A program made the translations under genes and the position numbers. Shown here piece after piece: positions 27,379 through 37,683 of a DNA stretch of 64,000 nt (positions within the stretch are counted from its first letter, which is position 1; each line of letters starts with the position of its first letter). This stretch comes from an uncultured candidate division Zixibacteria bacterium (GTDB taxonomy: Bacteria; Zixibacteria; MSB-5A5; SM1-73), in assembly GCA_903908285.1 (NCBI GenBank), contig CAIVRH010000035.1:1-64000 (forward strand). The letters run 5' to 3'. The notes under the pieces were generated by a model. It worked only from the letters and a program-made list of their open reading frames with translations. It was not told the DNA's origin and ran no database searches.

Positions 27379-29274
27379 TCATACTCCTGTAATATACTTT
27401 TTTGGCAAGAAGACCTTAAAGATAATCTCTTTGCCTTGCTCTGTGGAGTACCCTCTCTCAAACCATATACTTCCACCTAACTTCTCCTCAACGTACATTT
27501 TGCAGATAGCGAGTCCTTGACCTGTTCCCCGAACATCAATCTGTGATACGTTACTACCTCTTCCTCCTGGTTTAAATATCTTCTCATCTTCACCGACAGG
27601 AATCCCAATCCCAATGTTAGAGATGAAAATGACTACTCCATTCTCTTTGTTTTCATATGAAAAAACGATTGTTGTGCCCTTTGAACTATACTTAACTGCA
27701 TTATGTAACATGTTAAAAATAACATCATAAAGCAAGTTAAAATCTATATTAAGAATTGGCATTTTGACAAGGTTCTTATAATCAATATATAAATCTTCCC
27801 TTCCGTATCGCACTTCATGAACGACCGGCTTGGCTATCCTTTCAAAGAAGTCAACCTTTTCGAGTTTTATTTCGATCTCTATTTTACCAGATAGTTTAAG
27901 AATGGTTTCAGCTGTCTCTACGGCTCGCTTACACGAGTTGATAATGTCATCTAGTTTGCGAAAAACATCCTTTCTCTCTATCTTATTATAAGTCATCTTT
28001 ATATACTCTGCATGCCACTTAACTTTACCAATCGGATTCATGGTTTCGTGAGCTACCCTATCTAAGTAATCTCTCCGATCCATTTCCACATAAGCGCGAG
28101 CTATCCCGTTTGACATTCTACTGCAAAAATTTTCCATCAGTTTTTTGTTGTCTTGGAAAAAGTCATCAAAAGGCGGCAGGTCCATCTCATAAAAGAAGAA
28201 AAATAACCACCTCCTATCCTCTGCCGTGAATGGGAAAATGCAGCACCTTTTCACGTTTATGATGGGAAAGAGAGAATTGATCTCTCCTAACAGTTTGTCA
28301 GTGTCAATATTGGATTTTTCATCAAATGGTCGCTGATCTAAACCTGGTTGTATGTATATTATCTTTCCCCAATTAAAGCATTTTTCCCAATTAACATTGA
28401 TTTGAAAGCTTATTATTTCTTTTTGTTGTTCTGGTTTCAAAGTGCTGATATACACCTTAAATATGTTATTGTCTTTAGAATACATCATTAAAACAGACTT
28501 GGAATACCCGCAGAGCGCATTCATTCGTTCCAAAGCCCACTTGTAAGCTTCTTTAAATTCCTTCTCTTCTTTGAGCAAATGGAATTCTTTTACAAAGGTT
28601 TTTGGTCTCACTAGGTCGAAGAACTGATTCTCTATGTCGTACCTTTTTGACCTGAATCTCTCTCGTGCCATGCGTTCGATGAGTCCTACTTTATTTGCGA
28701 AACTATCATAATTCGTCTTATATTCATTCCAGGTCACTTCCTTACCGGTTCTGTCAACTAATACGGATCTGCAGCCTTTTCTGATGATTTCGTACATTTT
28801 GTCACTTTCGTAAGCAGAGATCTCCTCTATGCACTTCTTCTCCTCTTCCGTAGGAGCTAGATTTTTTATAATGCGGTATCCCCCTCCGATCGCAAGTGCG
28901 ACAGGAACACCACCAACTTTTATTCCTTTTTTGAAGTGGACACCGTCATTCCAACAGAATTCGGCTGGTTTAATTCCTTCTTGCCTAACAAATCGCTCCA
29001 AGTCCCCTATTTCTTGCTTCTCACACTTGTCTTCCCATTCTTCCCGCGCTTTGATGCAATTTGGGTGGAGAAATTCGTTGAACCTATAAGGTTTGTAGGT
29101 TTTGAGTTGGCTGTTCTCGTCTAGCTCAACAAGGACAATCGGTAGATTCATGTGATAAGAGAAGCCGGCTGCCATTACAATAATCTCGTCCTCATCAAGT
29201 AAATCAGACAATTTTTTGACTTTGTAAAAATCAGCAATGGTTTCGAACTTCTTCGGCATTCCGATATTCTCCAA
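27379..29274 (-). CDS. Histidine kinase with PocR-like sensory N-terminus
   Basis: This is a 631-residue protein without obvious membrane segments. Residues ~1-170 contain spaced cysteines (NCIKAREEW, DKCEKQE, AEFCWNDG) and a VGGVPVALAIGGGYR strand pattern that recalls PocR-type ligand-binding domains. The assignment is tentative. A GAF-like or uncharacterised middle follows (~215-395), then HisKA with His409 (AHETMNP) and HATPase (NMLHNAVKYS, NIGIGIP, GTGQGLAI). It is the first gene of a tight four-gene operon with a receiver and two small membrane proteins. The signal is unknown. Confidence 0.85.
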   Translation of the reverse strand: MENIGMPKKFETIADFYKVKKLSDLLDEDEIIVMAAGFSYHMNLPIVLVELDENSQLKTYKPYRFNEFLHPNCIKAREEWEDKCEKQEIGDLERFVRQEGIKPAEFCWNDGVHFKKGIKVGGVPVALAIGGGYRIIKNLAPTEEEKKCIEEISAYESDKMYEIIRKGCRSVLVDRTGKEVTWNEYKTNYDSFANKVGLIERMARERFRSKRYDIENQFFDLVRPKTFVKEFHLLKEEKEFKEAYKWALERMNALCGYSKSVLMMYSKDNNIFKVYISTLKPEQQKEIISFQINVNWEKCFNWGKIIYIQPGLDQRPFDEKSNIDTDKLLGEINSLFPIINVKRCCIFPFTAEDRRWLFFFFYEMDLPPFDDFFQDNKKLMENFCSRMSNGIARAYVEMDRRDYLDRVAHETMNPIGKVKWHAEYIKMTYNKIERKDVFRKLDDIINSCKRAVETAETILKLSGKIEIEIKLEKVDFFERIAKPVVHEVRYGREDLYIDYKNLVKMPILNIDFNLLYDVIFNMLHNAVKYSSKGTTIVFSYENKENGVVIFISNIGIGIPVGEDEKIFKPGGRGSNVSQIDVRGTGQGLAICKMYVEEKLGGSIWFERGYSTEQGKEIIFKVFLPKKYITGV

Positions 29275-29593
29275 ATTTTAGCCATCAATAAATGTTATAC
29301 CTATGTAACTGTCAAGCAAAAAGTTACATCTCATGAAAATATATTTTTCTATAATTCTATCTTTTGGAGCAATGGCATGGAAGAATAATTGTATCTATTA
29401 GCGTCTATTTGTTACAGAAAAACAGTGACTTTCGATGTACTACTTAGTAGACATTTAACAGACCTTAGTTTTTACCCCAAATTAAAAGTTAGTTAAATAA
29501 AAGTAGTAAGAAGATGAGTCATCAGACAATTTTATCGACAAATTGCGATTTATTAGGAACTCATACTCGAGAAGTTTATAGAAATAAGAGGTA
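29275..29593. other. Intergenic region, nothing identified
   Basis: AT-rich spacer upstream of the PocR-like kinase gene on the minus strand. It probably holds that operon's promoter; no distinct element was recognised. Confidence 0.4.
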
Positions 29594-30529
29594 TTAAACG
29601 CGGACACATTCCTTCATTTTCTGAAAAAACTCTACCGTCCGGGTGATTCCCTCTTCCAACCGGTATTTCGGTTTCCAGCCGAGAAGTTTTTCCGCACGGG
29701 TGTAAGAGAGGGCGCATCTTTTCAGCTCACCCGGCACCGCTGGACCGTGCACGGCTTCTTTTCTTGATCCGGTTTTTTCCTTCAATAGGTTAAAAAGTTG
29801 GTTTATCTCCGTTTCTATTCCGGTGCCGATATTAAAAATTTCAGTTTGGGGATAATCCAGCGCCTGAAGGTTTGCCCTTACCACATCCTCTATAAAAATG
29901 AAGTCTCTGGTCTGGGTCCCATCACCGTTGATTATGGATTCTTTTCCGGTTAAAAGCTTCTCCGTAAAAAGAGCGACTACGCCGGCTTCCCCCAGGGGAT
30001 TCTGCCGGGGTCCATAAACATTGGCATAACGGAGAACAACATAATCTATTCCGTTGTTCTTATGGTAGAAATAAAGATACTTTTCTAAGGTGAGCTTAGC
30101 TACTCCATAAGGGGAGAGGGGATGAACGGGATGGTTTTCATCGGTTGGGAAATAATCCTGCTCCCCATAGATCGCACCGCCGGTGGAGGCAAAAATCACT
30201 TTTCTCACCTGGTGTTTGACACAGGCATGAAGAAGATTCAATGATCCCATAATGTTTACATCCGCATCGAAAATGGGATCGACGATCGATTTTCTTAAAT
30301 CTATCTGCGCGGCATGGTGACAGAGAACATCCGGTTGCATTTTTTCAAATACCGTATCCATTATCACGCTTCTTATATCCGCTTTGATAAATTGCGCTTT
30401 CTTGTTTATGTTAGTTTCCACCCCGTTGGATAAGTTATCCACTACCGTTACCTGATGTCCTTCCTGGATGAATCCATCCACCACATTCGATCCGATGAAA
30501 CCCGCACCACCGGTGACCAAGATTTTCAT
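29594..30529 (-). CDS. NAD-dependent sugar epimerase (UDP-glucose 4-epimerase type)
   Basis: The preferred ATG at 30529 has GGAGG upstream and gives 311 residues beginning MKILVTGGAGFIGSN (Rossmann GxxGxxG). An extended SDR catalytic YGVAK (Tyr-x-x-x-Lys) lies near residue ~147. Further GalE-family signatures are NVYGPRQ, DGTQTRDFIFIEDVV and the late FNIGTG. It would interconvert nucleotide sugars for surface polysaccharide. The upstream in-frame 30 codons lack a start signal. Confidence 0.9.
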   Translation of the reverse strand: MKILVTGGAGFIGSNVVDGFIQEGHQVTVVDNLSNGVETNINKKAQFIKADIRSVIMDTVFEKMQPDVLCHHAAQIDLRKSIVDPIFDADVNIMGSLNLLHACVKHQVRKVIFASTGGAIYGEQDYFPTDENHPVHPLSPYGVAKLTLEKYLYFYHKNNGIDYVVLRYANVYGPRQNPLGEAGVVALFTEKLLTGKESIINGDGTQTRDFIFIEDVVRANLQALDYPQTEIFNIGTGIETEINQLFNLLKEKTGSRKEAVHGPAVPGELKRCALSYTRAEKLLGWKPKYRLEEGITRTVEFFQKMKECVRV

Positions 30530-30668
30530 TGAATATCCTCCGTCATTTTCACCAAAATCTCTTGAAAAGAGTATAATCAAAAATTCTACAAATGTCAAGA
30601 AAACAAAACGTTTGTTCATCTGTTGCTGAATTTATTGTTACTGTGGGGGTTGGAAGAATCTGCGGACA

Positions 30669-32246
30669 TTATTTCAAAAGCAACATCTTTCTGGTATCCC
30701 GATACTCTCCGGCGGTTAATCTATAAAAATAAATGCCACTGGCAACACCTGTTCCAGAGGTATTCTTACCGTCCCAATTAATTATATGTGAACCTGGTGG
30801 GTAATATCCTTCGAATCTTCTTATGGCTTGCCCTAGAACGTTATATATCGTCAACTCAACCAAAGATGCTTTTGAGTTGTTAAAGCGAATTTCCGTCGTT
30901 GAATTAAAGGGATTGGGGTAATTTTGAGAAAGGGCAAAATCTGTGGGATAAATCTGATCGGGTGTTTCCTCCACATCGGTGGTTATGAATGGTGCTTCAA
31001 AGACATACAGAGATTCATCAGACGCTATGCATATCTCTATAGTACTATCCTGATCTACATTTCCTAAAGCAAAATGATCGATTCTGGGCAAAGAATCGGA
31101 TATGCCTAAGTCGGTTCCATCAATTCCACTTTTAAATTTTATAAATCCACTTTTGTAGGCGACACATATTACCCGGGTTGATTTATTTAATAGATCACAG
31201 ATTGCCAAGCCGGTAATCTGGTCGGTTGAACCCGTGTCCGTCTTGCTCCAGATGATTTCACCGGTCTCTCCGTTGCAGCAGGTTAAACTTAAGTAACTAA
31301 CACCTTGGATGTTATTTGACGATCTGTGAGCGGATAATATCTCAGTAATACCATCATCATTGCAGTCACCTACAGCCAATGCATCAAAAGATACATTCCA
31401 AAATCCATAAGTGTAAAATTCATAGATATAGGTTGAGTCTAGACCGATGACAGTTGTGCTTTCGGGATGAAATACCCGCATCTGAACCGATGTCTGTTGA
31501 GTATGGTTGCCATGACTATCATGAAGATGGGAATAATCACCACCTATAATCAGTTCTGATTTATCGTTACCATTTAAGTCATATGATTCCAATTCTCGTG
31601 CAGTATTGATTATTACAGTATCAAATGGAATCAAGCTTTCTGCATTATAACTAATCAGATGTCCTTCTGAATAAGAATCATAAATCTCAAGTGGTGGCAA
31701 AGAGACGTCTGATTCATGATGCCAGAAAGTACCGACATAGATCATACTTATTGAAGTGGTGTCCAGCCCAAAGATACCAACGGCAGTAACTGCGTTATCT
31801 ATGCTGTCAACATTATAAACTGAATCAAATCCAGGACCATCAAATGTCCGAAAATACCCTATGTCTGCTGAATCTCCAGTAATTGCACCACCAACAATTA
31901 TGTCTATATAGTTATCTTCGTTTCTGTATCCAGATGCCACGGTCAATGCAGACCCCGGTAGGGTTGGACTTTGAAAGCTGATGGTCTGATCCATCACATC
32001 CAGGATTCCTATTTGGGATGAATCAGAGTTGGTACCGTATAGAATTTCATTCGTACCATCTAAATCCAAATCAAACAGTTTCATATCACTGATAGATACA
32101 GGATAGGTCCATTGAAGTTGAAGTACTAGAGTATCTAACTCTTCAGAGTAGCTATCTACATGGAAAAGTAAAAGTAATGATACTATTCCAACAACAATCA
32201 TCAATGACACTAATGATTCAGAAAACGAATTGAAGCATTTCTTCAT
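30669..32246 (-). CDS. Secreted FG-GAP-like propeller with T9SS sorting domain
   Basis: This is a 525-residue exported protein with an N-terminal hydrophobic signal (~12-30). It has several Asp-rich repeat motifs of the integrin-alpha/FG-GAP kind (DLDLDGTNEIL, DLNGDK-like, DCNDDGITEIL, NVDQDSTIEICI). A C-terminal ~85-residue type IX secretion sorting domain starts at NYPNPFNSTT and ends GIYFYRL...KMLLLK. The substrate or ligand is unknown; a role in surface adhesion is a guess. The terminator is not evident. Confidence 0.85.
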   Translation of the reverse strand: MKKCFNSFSESLVSLMIVVGIVSLLLLFHVDSYSEELDTLVLQLQWTYPVSISDMKLFDLDLDGTNEILYGTNSDSSQIGILDVMDQTISFQSPTLPGSALTVASGYRNEDNYIDIIVGGAITGDSADIGYFRTFDGPGFDSVYNVDSIDNAVTAVGIFGLDTTSISMIYVGTFWHHESDVSLPPLEIYDSYSEGHLISYNAESLIPFDTVIINTARELESYDLNGNDKSELIIGGDYSHLHDSHGNHTQQTSVQMRVFHPESTTVIGLDSTYIYEFYTYGFWNVSFDALAVGDCNDDGITEILSAHRSSNNIQGVSYLSLTCCNGETGEIIWSKTDTGSTDQITGLAICDLLNKSTRVICVAYKSGFIKFKSGIDGTDLGISDSLPRIDHFALGNVDQDSTIEICIASDESLYVFEAPFITTDVEETPDQIYPTDFALSQNYPNPFNSTTEIRFNNSKASLVELTIYNVLGQAIRRFEGYYPPGSHIINWDGKNTSGTGVASGIYFYRLTAGEYRDTRKMLLLK

Positions 32247-32782
32247 TTCCCACCCAATATATGTGTTTGCAGTTCAAATCTTAGTTGATCTATACCAAAT
32301 AAAATCAAACCTTTGGAAAAAGTCAATAGATTTTCAGAATTCGTATCAATTTCTTTAGGGGGTCCGAGGAGTCCCGCCGAGTGGCGGGACTCCTGGAAGG
32401 GGCTGTTTTACTTGAAAGAAAGAAAGAAATGCAATTGTTTGCATAGCAAAAGATATACCAGCTTTCAAATTCATGTAAAAATGTTTAATTAAAACATGTA
32501 AGTTGAAGTAATATAAAAAGATAGATATTCTTGAGGAAGGTATAGATTAGAGAATAGAGGGGTTGATTCGCAGAAAATGTCGAAAAATATTACGAATCGC
32601 TCGTAAATTATTTACGATGAGATAGTTAGGAGTGTCATAGTGTAAGCTGTATATACACAATCTGTTAAGTGGAATATAGGATTCAAATATGTCAGTACTG
32701 CCAAGAAGGTAAATGAGGAATGCTGGTAATGTCTATCTAACAAGCTTATGAATAAAATCAACTTAATGGAACTGTCTATCAA
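32247..32782. other. Intergenic region with a perfect GC-rich hairpin
   Basis: This 536-bp spacer contains a perfect 11-bp stem (32367-32377, GGAGTCCCGCC, with 32382-32392) and loop GAGT. The rest is AT-rich and no gene is seen. It is upstream of the FG-GAP gene and downstream of the GNAT gene (both minus strand). Confidence 0.6.
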
Positions 32783-33916
32783 CTAAATCTTGATTTCGTA
32801 AAGTCTGTATTTTTTATATAACGTAGCACCAAGAAGCTCCAGCATCCGGTTCATCAGGATATTATCCTCTAATATCCACGACATCTCCCCCCAGATATAT
32901 CCTCTCTTGACTCCCAAATTGAAGGTTTCAACATAAAAAACCGTGTCGATCCCTCTCTTTTGGAATTCAGGCACAACCCCCAGGGTGATGATGCGCACAC
33001 CGTTTATTTTTTTACTTATTTTAGTGTGCCACAGGAGCTTCAATATTCCTGTCGGAAAAAGTTTTCCATTCAGTTTTATTTGTACCTGGTTAAAATCAGG
33101 CAGAGCCAAAGAGAAACCTGCCAGTTTGTCTTCTACCTCGGCGATGAAAACCAGATTGGGATCTACAATTAATTTCAAATTCTTGGCCAGGTGATCGAAT
33201 TCTTCGTCAGTCATGGGGATAAATCCCCAGTTTTTGCTCCAGGCAGAATTGTAGATTTGTTTTATCCTTTTTACCTCATTTTCAAAATCCTTCATATCGA
33301 TAGTTCTGATTTTAATGTTCTCTTTCTTCTTAATACTTTCTGCCATTCTAACTACCCGGTCCGGGGGGTGTATGTTTTTGTCCATGTAATATGCATACAA
33401 ATCCTTAACCTTGACCATACCGTAGGCATCCATGAAATCGAGATAGTATGGAGGGTTGTAGGTCATCATGATAGCCGGAGGCGAATCGAAACCCTCTAGT
33501 AAAAAGCCCCAGTCCTCATTGGAAGAAAAGTTCGCCGGGCCGCGCATGATCTCCATCCCTTTGGATTTCAGCCAGTCCCGAACCGAATCCAATAAAGCTT
33601 TGGCAATTTCAAAATCTTTCAAGCATTCAAAGAGCCCGAAGAATCCGACATTTTCCTGATGGGTCTTGATATGGTTAAAATTTACAATCCCGGCAATCCT
33701 ACCGACAGTCTTACCATTTTGCTTAGCCAAATAGAAAACTACATCCGCATGTCGGAAAAAGGGATTTTTTTTCCTGTCTAAGAATTCCTTTCTCTCCATA
33801 ATCAGCGGAGGGACCCAGTTGGGATCATCTTGGTAGATTTGCCAGGGGAGTTTGATGAAGTCTTTTAAATCACTTTTTGATTCAACCACTTGCATGTATA
33901 AATCTTTGGTCTGCAT
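32783..33916 (-). CDS. GNAT-family N-acyltransferase, possible ceramide synthase-type
   Basis: It is 377 residues from ATG 33916; a TTG seven codons upstream is possible and the start is not certain. It matches the ~380-residue GNAT proteins beginning with a WVPPLI...RKEF...NPFF motif. Acetyl-CoA/acyl-binding features include the TVGRIAGI strand and RIITLGVVPEFQKRGI at the C-terminal GNAT domain. It lies 196 bp downstream of a serine-palmitoyltransferase-like gene on the same strand. Bacterial ceramide synthases known from Caulobacter belong to the GNAT fold, so a role in N-acylation of a sphingoid base is plausible but not shown by sequence alone. Confidence 0.7.
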   Translation of the reverse strand: MQTKDLYMQVVESKSDLKDFIKLPWQIYQDDPNWVPPLIMERKEFLDRKKNPFFRHADVVFYLAKQNGKTVGRIAGIVNFNHIKTHQENVGFFGLFECLKDFEIAKALLDSVRDWLKSKGMEIMRGPANFSSNEDWGFLLEGFDSPPAIMMTYNPPYYLDFMDAYGMVKVKDLYAYYMDKNIHPPDRVVRMAESIKKKENIKIRTIDMKDFENEVKRIKQIYNSAWSKNWGFIPMTDEEFDHLAKNLKLIVDPNLVFIAEVEDKLAGFSLALPDFNQVQIKLNGKLFPTGILKLLWHTKISKKINGVRIITLGVVPEFQKRGIDTVFYVETFNLGVKRGYIWGEMSWILEDNILMNRMLELLGATLYKKYRLYEIKI

Positions 33917-34112
33917 TCGTATTTCTTGATTATTCAAGGGTGGAGGTGAAGTCTATCGTTAAATTGACCAGAAAAGAGAATGTAAACTTTATCTATAAAT
34001 GAGTATTTGTAATACTTCACGGGAAAGCACTTAAAGACAAGCTGAAGCTTGACACTCCTATATTCTATTAGCAGCTTTCGTATAGAAATAACAATATTAA
34101 TTGCAGACTATT

Positions 34113-35294
34113 CTAGATCACTCCCATCTTCTTTCCTACTTTCTCAAATGCCTCTAAAACCCGGTCCATCTGTTCGTCCGTATGAGTGGCGGTGTAGCTG
34201 GTGCGGATCAACTGGAACCCGGGAGAAACTGCGGGGCTGATAATGGGATTGACGAAAATCCCCTCATCCGACAGCATCTTCCAGACCTGAAAAGTTTTCA
34301 TGTCATCGCCAATAAATATGGGGATGATAGGTGTTTGAGTACCTCCGATATTGAATCCTAAGGACTTATATTCTTTATGCATTCTGCGAGTGATATCCCA
34401 CAGTCTCTCTCTTCTTTCCGGTTCGGCTTCAATAATATCCAAAGCCGCCAGACAGGCTGCTACTGCAGCCGGAGGCGGGCTGGCGGAGAATATCAAGGCA
34501 CGGGAAGTGTGCTTAATATAGTTTATCACTCTTTCCGGACCGGCAATGAAACCTCCCAGCGAGGCAAACGATTTGGAGAAGGTTCCCATTACTAAATCCA
34601 CTTCTTTTTCCAAACCAAAATGCTCGGCGGTACCCCGGCCGTGATCTCCCAACACCCCGATGGAATGAGCGTCATCCACCATCACCCGGGCATTATACTT
34701 TTGGGCTAATTTCACGATATCGGGCAGAGGGGCAATCTCTCCCTCCATGCTGAATACCCCGTCTATCGTGATAAGCTTACCGCCTTTATCGTCGCAATTG
34801 CTCAGGATGCGCGCCAGATCATCCATATCATTATGCTTGAATTTCAACACCTCTCCGAACGAGAGCCGGCAGGCATCCACGATGCTGGCGTGGTCCGACC
34901 GGTCGATGATGACATAATCTTTTCGATTCACCAGAGTGGAAATGGTTCCCAGGTTGGTTTGGAATCCGGTGGAAAAAACTAAAGCAGCCTCTTTTTGTAT
35001 GAATCGGGCTAATCTTCTCTCCAGTTCTTCATGCAGTTCGAGGGTGCCATTCAAAAATCTGGAACCGGAGCAACCGGAACCGAATTTCTCCACCGCTTTG
35101 ATAGCCGCTTCCTTGACCTTGGGGTGTGAAGTCAATCCCAAATAGTTGTTGGAACCGATCATGATCATCTTCTTTCCCTCGATTATGACTTCCGTATCCT
35201 GACCGGAAGAGATAGCTCGGAAATAGGGATAAACTCCCAGGCTTTTCACCTCATCCGCATCGTTAAAGTTGAAACATCTTTCGAATATGTCCAT
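34113..35294 (-). CDS. PLP-dependent alpha-oxoamine synthase (serine palmitoyltransferase-like)
   Basis: This 393-residue enzyme is of the AOS family (SPT, KBL, BioF). It has the fold-I PLP sites: His135 (RSDHAS), the DDAHSIG motif (207-213) and Schiff-base Lys241 (GTFSKSFA). The family condenses an amino acid with acyl-CoA or acyl-ACP. The N-terminal [16 protein letters not shown] and [11 protein letters not shown] segments fit bacterial SPT and KBL alike. Linkage to the GNAT gene favours sphingolipid synthesis (inference); 2-amino-3-ketobutyrate CoA ligase is the main alternative. Confidence 0.85.
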   Translation of the reverse strand: MDIFERCFNFNDADEVKSLGVYPYFRAISSGQDTEVIIEGKKMIMIGSNNYLGLTSHPKVKEAAIKAVEKFGSGCSGSRFLNGTLELHEELERRLARFIQKEAALVFSTGFQTNLGTISTLVNRKDYVIIDRSDHASIVDACRLSFGEVLKFKHNDMDDLARILSNCDDKGGKLITIDGVFSMEGEIAPLPDIVKLAQKYNARVMVDDAHSIGVLGDHGRGTAEHFGLEKEVDLVMGTFSKSFASLGGFIAGPERVINYIKHTSRALIFSASPPPAAVAACLAALDIIEAEPERRERLWDITRRMHKEYKSLGFNIGGTQTPIIPIFIGDDMKTFQVWKMLSDEGIFVNPIISPAVSPGFQLIRTSYTATHTDEQMDRVLEAFEKVGKKMGVI

Positions 35295-35506
35295 TTTTCC
35301 TCAAGAGGGTTAGTCGGTTGATTTCATTAAATCTGATGCTACCGTTTATTTTGAGAAGATGCATATGCTGAGATGATGGTCCCGGCTTTCCATATTAAAA
35401 AAACAACTGGGGATTGTCAAGTGAAAAAGGTTTAGATTCCAGCCCGGTAAAATGTCAAGTTCGGATGATATGAATGGATTTAGTCCATTAAAATCTTATC
35501 TTTCTA

Positions 35507-36493
35507 TTAGGTGGTTAAGAGATCCACTCTGAAATCATCCATAAATCCGGAGATGTTTTTGGCTTGTCTCTCGGCAAAGCGCTTCTGGAAATATTTGGCG
35601 AAAAAAGTGTTGCGTGAAGGGGTTTCCTTTTCCGCTATGCCGTAATAAGTTCCTTGAGCCACTCGGGCAATCATCATTCCCAGCTTGCTCCCTCCGTATA
35701 GGTCACCGCTTTTGGTCTTCCCATGAGCCGGATTTATGACCACTATGGGAATTTTTTCCCTTCCGAAGCTCCGGGAGATCCTCAAGGCTTCCCGGTAGGC
35801 CGGTTCTTCCAGCAGGTCATCAAACCGATGGGTCAGCGGCTCGGGAAAACAATCGCTGATCAGGATGGCCACCGGAATAGAGTTGGAGAATCTTCTCTTC
35901 TCCTGCTTGAGAACATCCAAAGCTCTTTTTAACCCGTCGGCTAAGGGAGTCAAACCGGATGGGGTAAGACGGCTCAAGTTTCCCAAAGTCACTCTCAGGT
36001 TATTGGTGGGATGATTCATGATGCGGGCAGAATCGTTCTGAAAAGCGATCAAGCCCAAACGGTCCCGGTTTCGATAAGCGTCCCGGTATACTATGGATAG
36101 CGCTTTGGAGACCGCGGGGAGAAAGTGAAATGTGGAGAAACTGGCGTCGGTGATCAGAAGTAAAGTCACCGAACACCTGCCTTCCCTGATCCAAATCCGG
36201 AGATCGGAAGGATATAGCCTGATCCTTGGCGTTCGTTCATTCAATCCGCGGCTTATCAAGGCCGATACGATGCTGGGTAGGATGGCAATGTTCTCTTTAG
36301 GCGGAGACTTCGGTTGTTTGAAGCTGGTGGGTCTTCCCCGGGCGAAAGTGGTGAGGCTGGCTGCCCGTTTACCCACGAACTGCCGGATTTTCCTACGAGG
36401 AGGTTTTTTGGAAAGTTTTATTTTCCAGCGATCGAAGTAGGAGATAAGTGATCGGATGGCTTGCTTGGGGTCCAATAACGGCATCCCCGCCAT
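35507..36493 (-). CDS. VWA-domain protein, magnesium chelatase D-type
   Basis: This is a 328-residue protein. A basic N-terminal segment is followed by a von Willebrand factor A domain with the MIDAS DxSxS motif (Asp116, Ser118, Ser120), a conserved Thr (GLTPLADG) and a second Asp (ISDCFPEP). This corresponds to the VWA half of ChlD/BchD. It is encoded 47 bp downstream of a ChlI-like AAA+ gene, as in Mg-chelatase I-D pairs. No H-subunit gene or porphyrin gene lies nearby, so the substrate may be a different metal or protein complex. Confidence 0.82.
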   Translation of the reverse strand: MAGMPLLDPKQAIRSLISYFDRWKIKLSKKPPRRKIRQFVGKRAASLTTFARGRPTSFKQPKSPPKENIAILPSIVSALISRGLNERTPRIRLYPSDLRIWIREGRCSVTLLLITDASFSTFHFLPAVSKALSIVYRDAYRNRDRLGLIAFQNDSARIMNHPTNNLRVTLGNLSRLTPSGLTPLADGLKRALDVLKQEKRRFSNSIPVAILISDCFPEPLTHRFDDLLEEPAYREALRISRSFGREKIPIVVINPAHGKTKSGDLYGGSKLGMMIARVAQGTYYGIAEKETPSRNTFFAKYFQKRFAERQAKNISGFMDDFRVDLLTT

Positions 36494-36540
36494 ATGCTGT
36501 TTGGTGGAAGAGGGGGGAGGATGCTTTTCATCCGGAGAGA

Positions 36541-37683
36541 TTAAGAGTTTTTTTTTACTTCACCGGCTTTACCGGAGTCATCTGCAGATTCCATCCCGGG
36601 GGTGGATGTTCCGGCAACACCTTTTTCCTTCCAGAACGCTCCCCATTTCTGGGAACTCTCCTCGAAGGCAGACTGGATCTCCTTTTCCGTTGCCGGAGGC
36701 TCGAGCCCGCCGTCCCGGGTGCGATGGGAAAGAGCCAAAAAAGATGCCTTCAGCAGATCTTCTTTCTTTATCCTGATTCTATCATGCAATGCAGCCGCAG
36801 CACAGGCGGCTTTGACGATCACGATGTCGGGGCGCTGCCCGTCCACCTTCAGCTTGACGCAAAGGGAAGCTGCGATATAGTAAATCTCTTCCCCAATTTC
36901 GATTTGAGGAAGAAGAGTTTGAGCTTTTGCGATTCTCTCCTTGGTCTTATTCTCTTCATTTAAGAATAAATTTTTAAATGCGGTCGGGTCTTTTTCGAAC
37001 CGGAGGTTGTTTTTGACTATCTGCACCCTGGCTTCCTCTTGGTTGACTGTTTTAATCAGGGTGGAAAGAGGAAACCGGTCCAGAATCTGGGGACGAAGCT
37101 CCCCTTCCTCCGGATTCATACTGCCTATTAAAACAAATCGGGAGGGGTGGGAGATGGAGAATCCCTCGCGCTCAATCGTATTCCAACCTAAAGCGGTAAC
37201 ATCCAAGAGATCGTCGGTCACGTGATCCGGAAGAAGATTTATCTCATCGACATACAGGATATTCTGATTAGCTTGAGCTAACAGACCGGGTTGGAGTGCT
37301 TTTTCACCCTCTTTTAGTATTTTCTCCACGTCAATGGAACCGATCAGCCGGTCCTCGGTGATGCTCAAGGGGAGATTGATCACCTCCATTTTCTGTTCCT
37401 TTTTGGGGAGGTTTTCTCCTTTTTCGAACCGCAGTCTGCATGATTCGCAACGGTTGGCCGGATCCTTGAAGGAGCACCGGAAAGGACAGTCGGCTACTAC
37501 CTCAACCGGCGGCAGGATATCGGTGAGAGCATAAACTGCCGTGCTTTTGCCGGTTCCCTTGACACCCCGGATCAGAAGTCCTCCAATCCGGGGATTTACC
37601 ACATTTAATAGGAGACCCAACTTGAGATCGTCCTGTCCGACGATAGCACTGAAAGGTAAAGTCAAACTTCCCCGTTTTGACAT
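36541..37683 (-). CDS. AAA+ ATPase, magnesium chelatase I-like
   Basis: This is a 380-residue AAA+ protein with Walker A GVKGTGKS (40-47) and Walker B LYVDEIN (Asp146-Glu147). It has a BchI/ChlI-type helix insert and four cysteines (Cys66, Cys70, Cys79, Cys82) in a CPFRC...CESC arrangement that could bind metal. A sensor region follows ([25 protein letters not shown]). The C-terminal tail is Ser/Gly-rich and variable. With the neighbouring VWA protein it forms an I/D-type motor pair. Confidence 0.88.
   Translation of the reverse strand: MSKRGSLTLPFSAIVGQDDLKLGLLLNVVNPRIGGLLIRGVKGTGKSTAVYALTDILPPVEVVADCPFRCSFKDPANRCESCRLRFEKGENLPKKEQKMEVINLPLSITEDRLIGSIDVEKILKEGEKALQPGLLAQANQNILYVDEINLLPDHVTDDLLDVTALGWNTIEREGFSISHPSRFVLIGSMNPEEGELRPQILDRFPLSTLIKTVNQEEARVQIVKNNLRFEKDPTAFKNLFLNEENKTKERIAKAQTLLPQIEIGEEIYYIAASLCVKLKVDGQRPDIVIVKAACAAAALHDRIRIKKEDLLKASFLALSHRTRDGGLEPPATEKEIQSAFEESSQKWGAFWKEKGVAGTSTPGMESADDSGKAGEVKKNS

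Noticed and set aside
29594-30529. The epimerase as a ceramide reductase (CerR-like) partner of the SPT gene
   Set aside because: Its motifs fit a classical UDP-sugar 4-epimerase and it is separated from the SPT/GNAT pair by a secreted protein gene.
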